Assembly (NCBI RefSeq): GCF_900113005.1
Contig: NZ_FONW01000003.1
Location: 62,001 to 126,000 of the forward strand
Reading direction: 5' to 3'
DNA from: Sunxiuqinia elliptica
GTDB lineage: Bacteria > Bacteroidota > Bacteroidia > Bacteroidales > Prolixibacteraceae
DNA: 64,000 nt
Below are positions 36,601-44,466 of the stretch, one piece after another. Both the position numbers and the translations under genes were made by a program. Numbering within the stretch: position 1 is the stretch's first letter; the number at the start of each line of letters is the position of its first letter. A model generated the notes under the pieces. It saw only the letters and a program-made list of their open reading frames with translations, was not told the origin of the DNA and did not search any database.

Positions 36601-37069
36601 CAGTACACCACGGTACCGCTTTGGTATAAATTCAAACTTAGCTTTTAAGAATTTCGATTTGAATATTTTCCTACAAGGGGTTGCAAAGCGCGATTATTGG
36701 ATTAGCAACAAACTATTCTGGGGACAGATCGCATCCGGTACCGGTACCTGGGAAGTTTATAACAATTCATGGACTCCCGATAGAAGAGATGCCTTATATC
36801 CGGCCTATAAAGCGAAAGGTGCCAATATACAACCACAAACAAGATTTTTGCAAAATGCAGCGTATATGCGAATTAAAAATGTAACTATTGGTTATACATT
36901 GCCGGTATCGGTATTGCAAAAGCTGGAAATCAGTAAACTCAGAGTTTATGCTTCAGGAAATAATCTATTTAGTTTTTCAAAACTTCCTGATGTATATGAT
37001 CCCGAGCTATTATCGGCTGACTATCCTATATTAAGGACTTATGCCATTGGATTCCAACTAACCTTTTAA
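33632..37069 (+). CDS. SusC-like TonB-dependent outer-membrane transporter with STN domain (unit 1)
   Basis: An 1145-residue outer-membrane importer for glycan oligomers. After the signal peptide (cleaved near GYAQ) there is an STN signalling domain (about 45-115, LTLNMKNTSVEDALYEIEQQSDYVFLYN). A carboxypeptidase-regulatory-like domain follows (about 128-200, VTGKVTDSSGQSLPGVTVVVKGTT), then the TonB-box region EEVVAVGYGTQKK, the plug (LVLVDGVEMDLNQLNPEDIESVSVLKDAASAAIYG) and a 22-strand barrel ending TYAIGFQLTF. The STN domain fits the sigma/FecR pair immediately upstream. It forms a pair with the next gene, 7 bp away. Confidence 0.96.
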   Translation: MKKNELNGLSLRKNLRKALRIMKLTTVLLLVFVFQTFAVVGYAQRTQLTLNMKNTSVEDALYEIEQQSDYVFLYNRDLIDVSRKSNLKVKNAKIETVLTQLFEDTNVGYQIIDRQVVLSVKSVLQQNRTVTGKVTDSSGQSLPGVTVVVKGTTRGTISDFEGNYAIDNVPADGVLVFSFVGMRTQEIVIGNQMRFNVTMAEDAIGIEEVVAVGYGTQKKINLTGAVAHISSEDIENKPVTSVGEALQGVIPNLNVSVSDGSPGTTPKFNIRGGTSFGKKPNSNDLEFKLGEPLVLVDGVEMDLNQLNPEDIESVSVLKDAASAAIYGARAAYGVMLVTTKKGGDGGKTRFNYSNSFQWKSPTAVPDLLDAYTIEYARIKAVELENKTPSSDALLKRDKVRAYMDNPGTEPIYYMNSGGHIVWVGNTDVYGEALQDFSPTQQHNLSVSGGTAKTGYYGSIGYQQQDGIYRINTDKSKRYNVMLNLNSEVNSWLSMDLKTSYSNWSYQEPVKPAGKGGWWIAMSQNPERNINMPIKTPEDSPVGEMYTDNILSFMDYGSSNQTKKETTVLSSSVTINPLKNWNIKGEASYKSYNYNRKQAIPLLTRIEFKWDAPTTVHTDPSSITRYYTHTNQYTLNAFTDYSFTVDKHNAYMLVGFNQEWYEYDYLMGKGEDILTPNIPFISQTLGNEYASDAASEWALRGGFYRIKYDYEGKYLLESNGRYDGTSRFPKDSRFKFFASFSGAWRVSSEPFAEFMKPVVNDLKLRASYGSLGNQNVSNYLYIPSYGSIAEVKHMFGGMRPMGVTPPGLVDPDLTWETATTVDFGADITVFDKLAVNFDWYQRKTRDILVAGDKFPAVVGTGAPTKNSGELTTKGWDMTIQWNDKLSNGLRYNVSLVLSDYQTEITKFGGNPNKLLSGLYEGQMMGEIWGFETEGIFQSQEEIDVAPDQSDISSGIWYPGDVRYKNLDEDDTKIGYGSSTVDDPGDRKIIGNSTPRYRFGINSNLAFKNFDLNIFLQGVAKRDYWISNKLFWGQIASGTGTWEVYNNSWTPDRRDALYPAYKAKGANIQPQTRFLQNAAYMRIKNVTIGYTLPVSVLQKLEISKLRVYASGNNLFSFSKLPDVYDPELLSADYPILRTYAIGFQLTF

Positions 37070-37076
37070 TTAAAAC

Positions 37077-38882
37077 ATGATCATGAAGAACTATAGAATA
37101 AAAATAATTGCAATAAGTATTCTTGCGCTATTAATCTACAGCTGCAATGATGATTTCATGGAACGATATCCGCTTGATGATATTAATGATGAAAACTTCT
37201 GGGAAACCGAGACAGATCTGGAGCTCTACTGTAACAATCTTTATGCTACTTATATCAGGGGGTTTAGTTATGATTGGGCTTACCGATCCATGTCGCCCTG
37301 GGGGTATAATGAGGCCACTATTCCGTACGGCGATGCCATAACTGATAATGCGGCTCCACAAAATTATAAGAAAGTGGCCGCCAACGAGTATATCGGTTAT
37401 ATTACCGGCGCAAGTGGCAGCGGTGGTTGGAATTTTTCAGATATAAGAAGACTGAATTATTTTCTCGATAATTACAACAGAGGAGATATTGAGTTTGATA
37501 AGATTAAAGCATATCTCGGCGAAGTGTACTATTTTAAGGCTTATGACTATTTCGAGAAAGTAAAACTTTTTGGAGATGTGCCATGGCTGAGCCACGTGGT
37601 AGAAGTAAATTCAAGTGAAGTAATGGCAGCTCGAACTCCAAGAGCAGAGGTTATGGATTCTGTACTTCATTTAATGAACATGGCAATTGAATACCTGCCG
37701 GTAAAAGGCGATGAAAAACCGGGGCGTATTAATAGAGATGTAGCTTTACATTTGAAAACTCGAATTGGCTTATATGAAGGAACTTACAGGAAATATCATT
37801 CTGACTTGGGATTAGATGGAATCAGGTTCTTGAATGAGGCAGCATCAGCATGCGAAGCATTAATGACAGGAGAGTACAACCTGTACGAGTCTGCTAGTGT
37901 TGATGACGATTACAATAGCCTTTTTGCCCAATATTCTTATAGTGGCAATTCTGAGATTATTTTATGGAAGGACTATAGTGCTGATGATAATTTAGGAGCT
38001 GCATTTAGTAGGTATTACACGCAAAACCTTCGTGAAAAATGGGGAGCTACCCGTTCTTTAATTGACGAATATTTATGTGCCGATGGCAAACCTATTTCTG
38101 TAAGTCCATTGTTCCAAGGGAAAGATTCGATTCAGGCTGAAATGTTGAACAGAGATCCACGTTTAACACAAACTATCTGTCGTTTCGGAGAATATGCACT
38201 TGCTTCAGGTGTAATGGGGGCTAATAATACCCCCTTACCAAATTTGCCAGGACTCTCTGGAAATAAATGTCCTACGGGATACCGTATTGCAAAATGGTGG
38301 CTTAACGATCCTGCCGATTGGGATAGAGTTACAAGGGGCGAACAGGCATGTCCTATATTTCGTTACGCTGAGGTATTGCTAAACTATGCTGAAGCTAAAT
38401 ATGAATTAGGCGAGTGTTCTCAGAATGTTATTGATAACACCGTAAATGTTATCAGACAACGGGTGAATATGCCTGCATTATCGATCGATAATATTCCGGC
38501 CGATCCTGTAATGGATAGTAACTACAGCAGATATTGTGACTATGTACCATCTCCCTTGTTACGAGAAATACGTAGGGAGCGAAGGATTGAACTTGCTTTT
38601 GAAAACTTTAGATGGGATGATTTAATGCGATGGAAAGCAGGAAAATTTCTGGAAATTCCTGTTGAAGGAATGAAATTTGTTCAAAATCAATTTCCAACGG
38701 TTGTAGTGGATAAAGATATTTATTTAAGCAGCGAAGGTTACATTATGCCTTATGCACAAACTTTACCAAACGGTCGTGCATTTGACGAAAGCAAACAATA
38801 TCTATTTCCCATTCCTATGGAAGATTTGGTATTAAATCCAAATTTGGTGCAAAATCCAGGATGGAACTCTGTTACTCAGTAG
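37077..38882 (+). CDS. SusD-like glycan-binding lipoprotein (unit 1)
   Basis: A 601-residue surface lipoprotein that caps the SusC barrel and binds the glycan. The lipobox LLIYSC (Cys23) is followed by NDDFMERYPLDDINDENFW. SusD hallmarks are the TPR-rich N-terminal half (LGEVYYFKAYDYFEKVKLFGDVPWL), FRYAEVLLNYAEAKYELGE and EIRRERRIELAFENFRWDDLMRWK, and the C-terminus LFPIPMEDLVLNPNLVQNPGW. The start could also be the ATG at 37083. It is co-transcribed with SusC. Confidence 0.95.
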   Translation: MIMKNYRIKIIAISILALLIYSCNDDFMERYPLDDINDENFWETETDLELYCNNLYATYIRGFSYDWAYRSMSPWGYNEATIPYGDAITDNAAPQNYKKVAANEYIGYITGASGSGGWNFSDIRRLNYFLDNYNRGDIEFDKIKAYLGEVYYFKAYDYFEKVKLFGDVPWLSHVVEVNSSEVMAARTPRAEVMDSVLHLMNMAIEYLPVKGDEKPGRINRDVALHLKTRIGLYEGTYRKYHSDLGLDGIRFLNEAASACEALMTGEYNLYESASVDDDYNSLFAQYSYSGNSEIILWKDYSADDNLGAAFSRYYTQNLREKWGATRSLIDEYLCADGKPISVSPLFQGKDSIQAEMLNRDPRLTQTICRFGEYALASGVMGANNTPLPNLPGLSGNKCPTGYRIAKWWLNDPADWDRVTRGEQACPIFRYAEVLLNYAEAKYELGECSQNVIDNTVNVIRQRVNMPALSIDNIPADPVMDSNYSRYCDYVPSPLLREIRRERRIELAFENFRWDDLMRWKAGKFLEIPVEGMKFVQNQFPTVVVDKDIYLSSEGYIMPYAQTLPNGRAFDESKQYLFPIPMEDLVLNPNLVQNPGWNSVTQ

Positions 38883-39531
38883 CTTGTACGAATAGTTGCT
38901 AGGATGTTATCATCGTATAAGGCTATCCAAATATGTCTTTTGTGATCAAATTGGGATCAGTTTTTCGAATATTGATTTTGGTAAAAGCATAATTTGACTA
39001 TTGGATAGCCTTTATTTAATAAAGGATTATGTTGTATGAAGAATGAGTCAAATGTCTTTTTTTAAAAAAACAAGCTAGAAGTTAATGCTAATCAAATACG
39101 GTGTTGATGCCAATATTTATTATCAATCAGAATCTATTAGAGGTTCAATAAAATGGTAGAGCGAATTTATCTCAGAGACTAACCAACCCAAAATGCACGA
39201 AATTCTGTAGGTTGTTATCGAAAATCATTCGAATATAAGTGCTGTCAGGGGATACTTCAATGTAGGGCAACTGTTATTTTTGAAAGCGGGGCAATTTGTT
39301 GATTTTGGTAAAATGCGAAGTAGGCATGTGCTGTGTTTTTAAGAACGTTGAGTTTAAACTGGACGAAAACAAAATAAAAATCTTTGGTGAAGAAACTCGG
39401 TGAAATATTTGAAGTTGAGACTATATGGTATCATAATGGAGAAAAGAAATGAGAAGGAGAAGAGTCCTCGAATCACATTGTATATTTTGGACTTTAGGAA
39501 TGAAAATATCAATCGTAATAATTAATAAATA
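38883..39531. other. 650-bp non-coding stretch with terminator-like stem and possible decayed gene
   Basis: AAGGCTATCCAA (38919-38930) pairs with TTGGATAGCCTT (39001-39012) to form a 12-bp stem around 70 nt, followed by TATTTAATAAAG. From about 39084 to 39470 short reading frames follow one another, interrupted by stops and a frame change (for example FKLDENKIKIFGEETR and EIFEVETIWYHNGEKK). This looks like a worn-out coding region, but I cannot name the parent gene. A weak TATATTTT box lies at 39481. Confidence 0.4.
38919..39018 (+). terminator. Long-stem terminator-like structure after SusD (unit 1)
   Basis: A 12-bp perfect inverted repeat (AAGGCTATCCAA/TTGGATAGCCTT) closes a 70-nt loop that contains a smaller TGATC/GATCA pair. 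A T/A-rich tract follows. Confidence 0.5.
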
Positions 39532-40953
39532 ATGAAAAAGTATATTTTAATTGTTGTTCTAAGTATTTTAACCATTGCAGGGGCAATGGCTCAGGATATA
39601 AAAAAAGATGTAGAATATGGTCAGTATAATGGTCTGCCTCGTCAGGATCAAGCCATGCAAAAATGGCGTGAAAATCGTTTTGGACAGTTCATCCATTGGG
39701 GATTATATGCGATTCCCGGAGGAATATGGGAAGGAAAAACTTATCCGTATGCCTCAGAGTTCTTGAGAGGTTCAGCGAAAATAGCAACGTCAACATGGGA
39801 TTCTTTAATTTACCAGTTTGATATTCCTAAATACAATCCCAAAGAGTGGGCTGCAATAGCTAAGAATATGGGGGTAAAGTATGTAACCATTACTACTAAG
39901 CACCACGAGGGATTTTGTTTATGGCCCAGCGAGTATACTGATTTTGACATCGAGAATACGCCATATAAGAAGGATTTATTACGTGAGTTTGTTGATGCTT
40001 ATACCGCAGTTGGAATAGATGTAAATTTTTATTACTCGGTGTTAGACTGGCATCATCCGGATTGGCGTTACGATATTAAAAGTGATGAAGATAGAGCCGC
40101 ATTTGAACGGTTAAAACAGTTTACTAAAAACCAGTTAGTTGAACTCGTTACCCGCTATCCAGAAGTGAAAGGCTTGTGGTTCGATGGAACATGGGATAAT
40201 TCTTGGAAAAAGAGTGGGCAGTTTTCGTATGAGTTGGAAAAATTGTTGAAAAACAAACGTCCAGGTTTGATTGTAAACAGTCGAATGAGAGCTGATGAAC
40301 ACGGCAGTCGACATTTTGACAGTAATGGGATTTTAATGGGAGATTATGAATCTGGGTATGAACGTCGCTTGCCCAATCCGACAGACAAGGAAGTCTTAAC
40401 CCGTGACTGGGAGTGCTGCATGACCATTCCTGAAAACCAGTGGGGATATCATAAAGACTGGAGTATCAGTCATGTTAAGTCACCATTGGAATTGATCGAG
40501 ATGTTGGTGCAGTGTACCTCTCAAAACGGGAATTTTTTGCTCAACTTTGGACCTATGGGTAATGGTGATATTCGGCCAGAAGAACGTGAAGTTGCCAAAG
40601 AGATTGGAGAATGGATGAAGGTAAATAGCGAAGCTATATATGGTTGTGGCCCTGCTGACCTTGAAAAACAAGACTGGGGCTATTATACCTATAATGAAAA
40701 AAATGGAAAAGTTTACATGACAGTGTTTAATAACCCCGTATTAGGAAAATACAAAATAAGACTACCCAAAAGCCATACACTGAAGAAAGCTTCGTTAATT
40801 ACGAAGCAGGTAGAGTCACTTGAAATAAAGCAAATAAGCCCTACTGATTACTTTATTATTCCTGATAAGATAAATAACAAGAAGCCTTTTGTAATTATTC
40901 TGGAAATTGTGGACAGGGCATCAGGTAAGTTTCATCAGAAAGCACTAACTTAA
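39532..40953 (+). CDS. GH29 alpha-L-fucosidase (unit 1)
   Basis: A 473-residue exported exo-fucosidase with signal peptide MKKYILIVVLSILTIAGAMAQ. The catalytic barrel has NRFGQFIHWGLYAIPGG, KYVTITTKHHEGFCLWPS and the nucleophile Asp218 in GLWFDGTWDN. A short C-terminal beta domain follows (from about 390). It retains alpha-L-fucose by double displacement and shares most motifs with the second GH29 at 60902, so the two may be paralogues with different linkage preference. It lies 650 bp from SusD but in the same direction. Confidence 0.94.
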   Translation: MKKYILIVVLSILTIAGAMAQDIKKDVEYGQYNGLPRQDQAMQKWRENRFGQFIHWGLYAIPGGIWEGKTYPYASEFLRGSAKIATSTWDSLIYQFDIPKYNPKEWAAIAKNMGVKYVTITTKHHEGFCLWPSEYTDFDIENTPYKKDLLREFVDAYTAVGIDVNFYYSVLDWHHPDWRYDIKSDEDRAAFERLKQFTKNQLVELVTRYPEVKGLWFDGTWDNSWKKSGQFSYELEKLLKNKRPGLIVNSRMRADEHGSRHFDSNGILMGDYESGYERRLPNPTDKEVLTRDWECCMTIPENQWGYHKDWSISHVKSPLELIEMLVQCTSQNGNFLLNFGPMGNGDIRPEEREVAKEIGEWMKVNSEAIYGCGPADLEKQDWGYYTYNEKNGKVYMTVFNNPVLGKYKIRLPKSHTLKKASLITKQVESLEIKQISPTDYFIIPDKINNKKPFVIILEIVDRASGKFHQKALT

Positions 40954-40957
40954 TTCT

Positions 40958-40978
40958 GAGCTTTTTTATTAAAAGCTC
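40958..40978 (+). terminator. Terminator after the GH29 gene of unit 1
   Basis: GAGCTTTT and AAAAGCTC form an 8-bp perfect stem with a 5-nt loop. The phased heptamer array begins directly after it. Confidence 0.6.
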
Positions 40979-41177
40979 TCTTCCTAATCTTTTTCGCCTT
41001 CTTCCAGCTGTGTGAGGTGTTCTTCCAGGGGTGGGAGGGGGCTTTCCAAGACATTTTGTCAATTCTTCCAGCTAAAAAGCCAATCTTTCCAGCCAGGTGG
41101 GGTATCATTCCTGAAAAAAACGGAATCATTCCTCATCTTTTGACTGTTCGGATTGGCTTTTGTTGCTTTCTTCCAGT
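40978..41177. repeat. Phased heptamer array B (about ten 21-bp units)
   Basis: The core TTCC, usually within TTCTTCCAG, begins at 40981, 41002, 41023, 41044, 41066, 41087, 41108, 41129 and 41171. The step is 21 bp (once 22). The unit expected at 41150 is present but degenerate (TTCGGAT). Outside the heptamer the 14-bp spacers share no sequence. The array fills the space between the GH29 gene (plus) and a hypothetical gene (minus), which converge on it, so it is not an ordinary promoter. The period is exactly two helical turns, as in array A at 9569-9678, but the heptamer differs. Confidence 0.8.
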
Positions 41178-41214
41178 ATTTTAGACTATTTCAAAATAGA
41201 ATTGTAAACTAGTG

Positions 41215-41958
41215 TTATTCGCCTAGTGCCGGTTCTTCATCGGCTGTTGTTGAACGTCGGTTTTTTCGGTAATGGCTAATGTACCCTTTATAACGCTGGG
41301 GATTTCGCCAAAATAGATATTTCCCGGCATCACGGATTTCATCAACCAATTCTTTCAAATAAGTATAGGCTTTGTCTCGCAATAATTTCGATTGATTTTG
41401 ATCGGCTTTATCGCCGTTAGCCAAGCCCAATAGGTTCCCCATTTCGTCGGCTTTAGTTGCTGCAAGGTCTAATTTCGAGAGGTCGAAGCCAATTGCTTCC
41501 AGTGGAGTTTGGTTTTCACGGCCAAGCACAGCCAAGTCGTTTAAATCCTGGATCATATCAGCATGTCCATCACCTTCAGCAATAGCCGAAATACGCCCCA
41601 AAATTACCAGATCTTTACGATAAGCATAGCGGAAAGTATGGAGCAGTTCATTGCGAAGATCATAGGCTTGCGGAGAGAGTCGTGACCAATCACGTTGGGC
41701 TTCTTGTTGTGAATAACGGTCTTTAAACCAGATGGATTGAGTTTCTCGACAGGCACCTGTTCTGACCGGGAGATCCTCTATTTGCTCCGAAGTAATTCCG
41801 ATTGTTGCCAGTTGCTCCTGGTCGTCACGGCTCCAGTGGTAGAGGTTTTCGGCTTCCTGTAAGTAAACATCAACAGGAATTGTTGGGACTTGAGTTTCTT
41901 CATCTGGAATGGCCTGAATGGCTTCCAGTTTTTGGTTGTAATCATCAACATTTGCCAT
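41215..41958 (-). CDS. Hypothetical helical protein next to the phased array
   Basis: A 247-residue soluble protein without signal peptide or membrane segment. It looks largely alpha-helical and acidic in its first half. Visible stretches are LRNELLHTFRYAYRKDLVILGRISAIAEGDGHADMIQDLNDLAVLGREN, ATKADEMGNLLGLANGDK, and the basic C-terminus YLFWRNPQRYKGYISHYRKNRRS. I recognise no family. It is alone on the minus strand between two PUL units, and its 3' end lies 38 bp from the phased heptamer array, so its transcript probably carries the array as GGAAGAA repeats. The basic tail could bind nucleic acid (inference). Confidence 0.65.
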   Translation of the reverse strand: MANVDDYNQKLEAIQAIPDEETQVPTIPVDVYLQEAENLYHWSRDDQEQLATIGITSEQIEDLPVRTGACRETQSIWFKDRYSQQEAQRDWSRLSPQAYDLRNELLHTFRYAYRKDLVILGRISAIAEGDGHADMIQDLNDLAVLGRENQTPLEAIGFDLSKLDLAATKADEMGNLLGLANGDKADQNQSKLLRDKAYTYLKELVDEIRDAGKYLFWRNPQRYKGYISHYRKNRRSTTADEEPALGE

Positions 41959-42486
41959 AGTTTGTTATATTTGAATGGTTAATAATGGAGCCCTATTGGG
42001 CTTTATTGAACTTGACCGGTAAGCTTGTGCAGAGCTTGCCGGTTTTTTTGTTTAAAGAAGAAGTTTCCTTATTGAAAAAATAAGTATTATTTGTTTCGTA
42101 ATTCCTATGTTAGTTAACTTTTTTTATTTGTTCGTCTTGTAAGTTGTTCTTTTATAGATAAAAATAGGTCTTTAAAACAAAATATTCAACTTGGTTCTAT
42201 ATTTTGAAAAACATAAAAAATAATGTGGGTTGGAATAAATAGAGTTCATAGAATTTCTGTTTAAGTAAAAAAAGAGTAACTCAGATTATAGAGTCAAATC
42301 AAAAACAAGGAGCCCCTTAAAAACGATACTTGAAAGATAATCTGCTAAAGTCAGATTAAGGACTTCACGAGAACTATGGGAATGAATTAAAAAGCGCTTA
42401 AGCATTGACAACAAACTGGTCATGATACTTCGTTTTGTGTCTTCGCTAAAATAAACCTACTTTTAACGCCCTAAATTGCTTGTACG
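41959..42486. other. Intergenic region upstream of the second sigma factor gene
   Basis: No gene is visible. It contains two plus-strand terminator-like hairpins close to the start of the minus-strand hypothetical gene (41989-42002 and 42015-42049) and an AT-rich stretch to 42486 in which the sigma-factor promoter must lie. Confidence 0.45.
42015..42049 (+). terminator. Strong plus-strand terminator with no plus-strand gene before it
   Basis: ACCGGTAAGCT and AGCTTGCCGGT form an 11-bp stem with one G-U pair, followed by TTTTTTT. A smaller hairpin AGCCC/GGGCT with TTTA follows the same rule at 41989-42006. The nearest plus-strand gene ends more than 1 kb upstream. Confidence 0.7.
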
Positions 42487-43074
42487 ATGGAGATGAAAGA
42501 ACATACTCAAGAGCTATTTCTATTTGCAGAAATGAGCCAAGGCAAGGAGTATGCCTTTGATTTCTTTTTCAATTATTACTATCCAGGGCTTTGTGTATAT
42601 GCACAAAATATGTTTTCACTGCCCGAAGAAGAAGCTAAAAATGTTGTTCAGGATGTCTTTCTAAAGTTCTGGAACGATCGAAAGAAAATTAGCATAAACT
42701 CTTCGGTGCGGTCCTATTTGTTTGTCGCCGTAAAAAACAAGAGTCTGGATTATTTGAAGAAGAATAAATCTCAAGGGAAAAATATTGAATTGGAAGGAAA
42801 AGAGCTCCCCGAAGAGTCTATTGATGCGTACATCTATTCGGAACTGCAAACGCTTTTTGATGAAAGTTTAGGAAAATTGCCAGCCCGATGTCGTGAAGTT
42901 TTTGAGTTAAGCCGTTTCGAAGGGCTTAAAAACCGGGAGATTGCGCAGCGACTGGATATTTCTGAGAAAACGGTTGAAAATCAAATGACAAAAGCTTTGC
43001 GGATATTGAAGGTTGAGTTAAAAGATTATCTGCCATTATTCCTTTTGTTCGAAGCTTTTCATTTTTTTAAATAG
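42487..43074 (+). CDS. ECF-family RNA polymerase sigma factor (PUL unit 2)
   Basis: A 195-residue sigma factor of the Bacteroidota PUL type. Region 2 has AFDFFFNYYYPGLCVYAQNMFSLPEEEAKNVVQDVFLKFW. Region 4 has LGKLPARCREVFELSRFEGLKNREIAQRLDISEKTVENQMTKALRIL. It starts with ATG at 42487. It is followed after 256 bp by a FecR gene and then a SusC with STN domain, so it should drive unit 2 when its glycan is sensed. Confidence 0.94.
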   Translation: MEMKEHTQELFLFAEMSQGKEYAFDFFFNYYYPGLCVYAQNMFSLPEEEAKNVVQDVFLKFWNDRKKISINSSVRSYLFVAVKNKSLDYLKKNKSQGKNIELEGKELPEESIDAYIYSELQTLFDESLGKLPARCREVFELSRFEGLKNREIAQRLDISEKTVENQMTKALRILKVELKDYLPLFLLFEAFHFFK

Positions 43075-43330
43075 TCTTTGCAATAAATGAATTTACTTGC
43101 AGACTACTAACGATCGTCGTTCATTGACTTTGTATTCGTTTGATGATTAGGTGTTTTTACTTCATCGAGATGCTTAAGTAAACCGGTCTAAATATAGGTA
43201 TAACAAATATCTGATATTCTGACATCTAAAAATCAGACGATCGATTATAAATAAAAAAGAACAATTTTTCTTGTTTGGGCGTAGGGGGAAATCGAAGAGT
43301 TGTCGTCATTACAGATAAAAGCACGATTCG

Positions 43331-44368
43331 TTGAAAGAGAAAAACAAGATATACCGTTTAATGGAGTTGGAGTACTCTGGAAGCCAGAGTAAGGAGCAGC
43401 AAGAAGAACTGGATTGTTGGCGCAAAGAATCTACAGAGCACGAAACAGAATACCAGGAAGTACGCAAAGTCTACAGCTATTCGCAGCGCTTGCAGGCAAT
43501 GAAAAAGATTGACACATCCAAAGATTTAGCCTTGCTAAAGTCGCGAATGGGGAAAACGAGCGCTATCCGAAAGCTTTATAGCGGATTTCAGCGTGTAGCC
43601 GCAGTCTTGGTAGTCCCGCTTTTACTAGCGAGCATCTGGATCTTCATGGGACAGCCGAAATTTAATCAAGAAATTATAAAATCAACAGAGACGGCCTTTG
43701 GTGTACGTTCTCAAATTCAGCTGAGTGATGGCACCAAAGTTTGGCTTAATTCAGGAAGTCAGTTATTCTATCCTGAAGAATTTTCCGGCAAAAAACGGGA
43801 AGTAAGACTGGTAGGCGAAGCTTACTTTCAAGTTCAGTCCGATAAGAGTCATCCCTTTTATGTAGAAGTTGGAAATTATGCTGTTAAAGCAACGGGGACC
43901 AGTTTTAACATCAGTAATTATCCGGATGATCGTGAGATGACAACTTTTCTTGAGTCTGGAAAAGTGGATTTGATTGCCATAGAGGGGGGAAAAGAAATGA
44001 GTTATGGAAAGTTAAGCCAAGGGCAAAAAATAGTGGCAGATAAATCGGGTAATAAGGTAACTTTTTATACTGAAGCAAACAGTAAAAAACACTTGGGATG
44101 GATTGACGGAAAACTTCTATTCCATAAAGATAGTATTGGAGATGTTGCCCGTAGATTGGGACATTGGTTTAATGCTGAGATTATTATCGATGATGAGAGC
44201 TTAAACAAGTATTTCTTTACAGCGACATTTACCAATGAGTCGCTGGAAGAAGCACTCCGCTTGCTTAAATTTAGTTCACCAATCGAATATCAAATAATCA
44301 ATAATAAACAGCTTGACGATTCGTCGTTTGCCAAGCGAAAAGTAATTATAAGAAAGGGAAGAAAATAA
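43331..44368 (+). CDS. FecR-family anti-sigma factor (PUL unit 2)
   Basis: A 345-residue inner-membrane protein. The N-terminus KIYRLMELEYSGSQSKEQQEELDCW fits the FecR cytosolic part, which supports the TTG start at 43331 over the ATG at 43361. One membrane helix (FQRVAAVLVVPLLLASIWIFM) precedes the periplasmic FecR domain (SQIQLSDGTKVWLNSGSQLFYPEEF, VRLVGEAYFQVQSDKSHPFYVE) and a DUF4974-like end (DSIGDVARRLGHWFNAEIII). It partners the sigma factor upstream and the STN domain of the SusC downstream. Confidence 0.92.
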   Translation: MKEKNKIYRLMELEYSGSQSKEQQEELDCWRKESTEHETEYQEVRKVYSYSQRLQAMKKIDTSKDLALLKSRMGKTSAIRKLYSGFQRVAAVLVVPLLLASIWIFMGQPKFNQEIIKSTETAFGVRSQIQLSDGTKVWLNSGSQLFYPEEFSGKKREVRLVGEAYFQVQSDKSHPFYVEVGNYAVKATGTSFNISNYPDDREMTTFLESGKVDLIAIEGGKEMSYGKLSQGQKIVADKSGNKVTFYTEANSKKHLGWIDGKLLFHKDSIGDVARRLGHWFNAEIIIDDESLNKYFFTATFTNESLEEALRLLKFSSPIEYQIINNKQLDDSSFAKRKVIIRKGRK

Positions 44369-44380
44369 ACAAATAACGAA

Positions 44381-44434
44381 AAAAGGGAAAGCTGGACACT
44401 TTCCCTTTTGGAAAAATCCTGGTAGCACAGGATT
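44381..44434 (+). promoter_or_regulatory. Two tandem hairpins between FecR and SusC of unit 2
   Basis: AAAAGGGAAAG/CTTTCCCTTTT (44381-44391 with 44399-44409) is an 11-bp perfect stem that ends in T residues. It is followed at once by AATCCTG/CAGGATT (44415-44421 with 44428-44434), a 7-bp stem. The first looks like a terminator of the sigma/FecR transcript. The second lies in the leader of SusC. Confidence 0.65.
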
Positions 44435-44466
44435 AATCAATTTAATAATCTAATAGGTACAAATTT

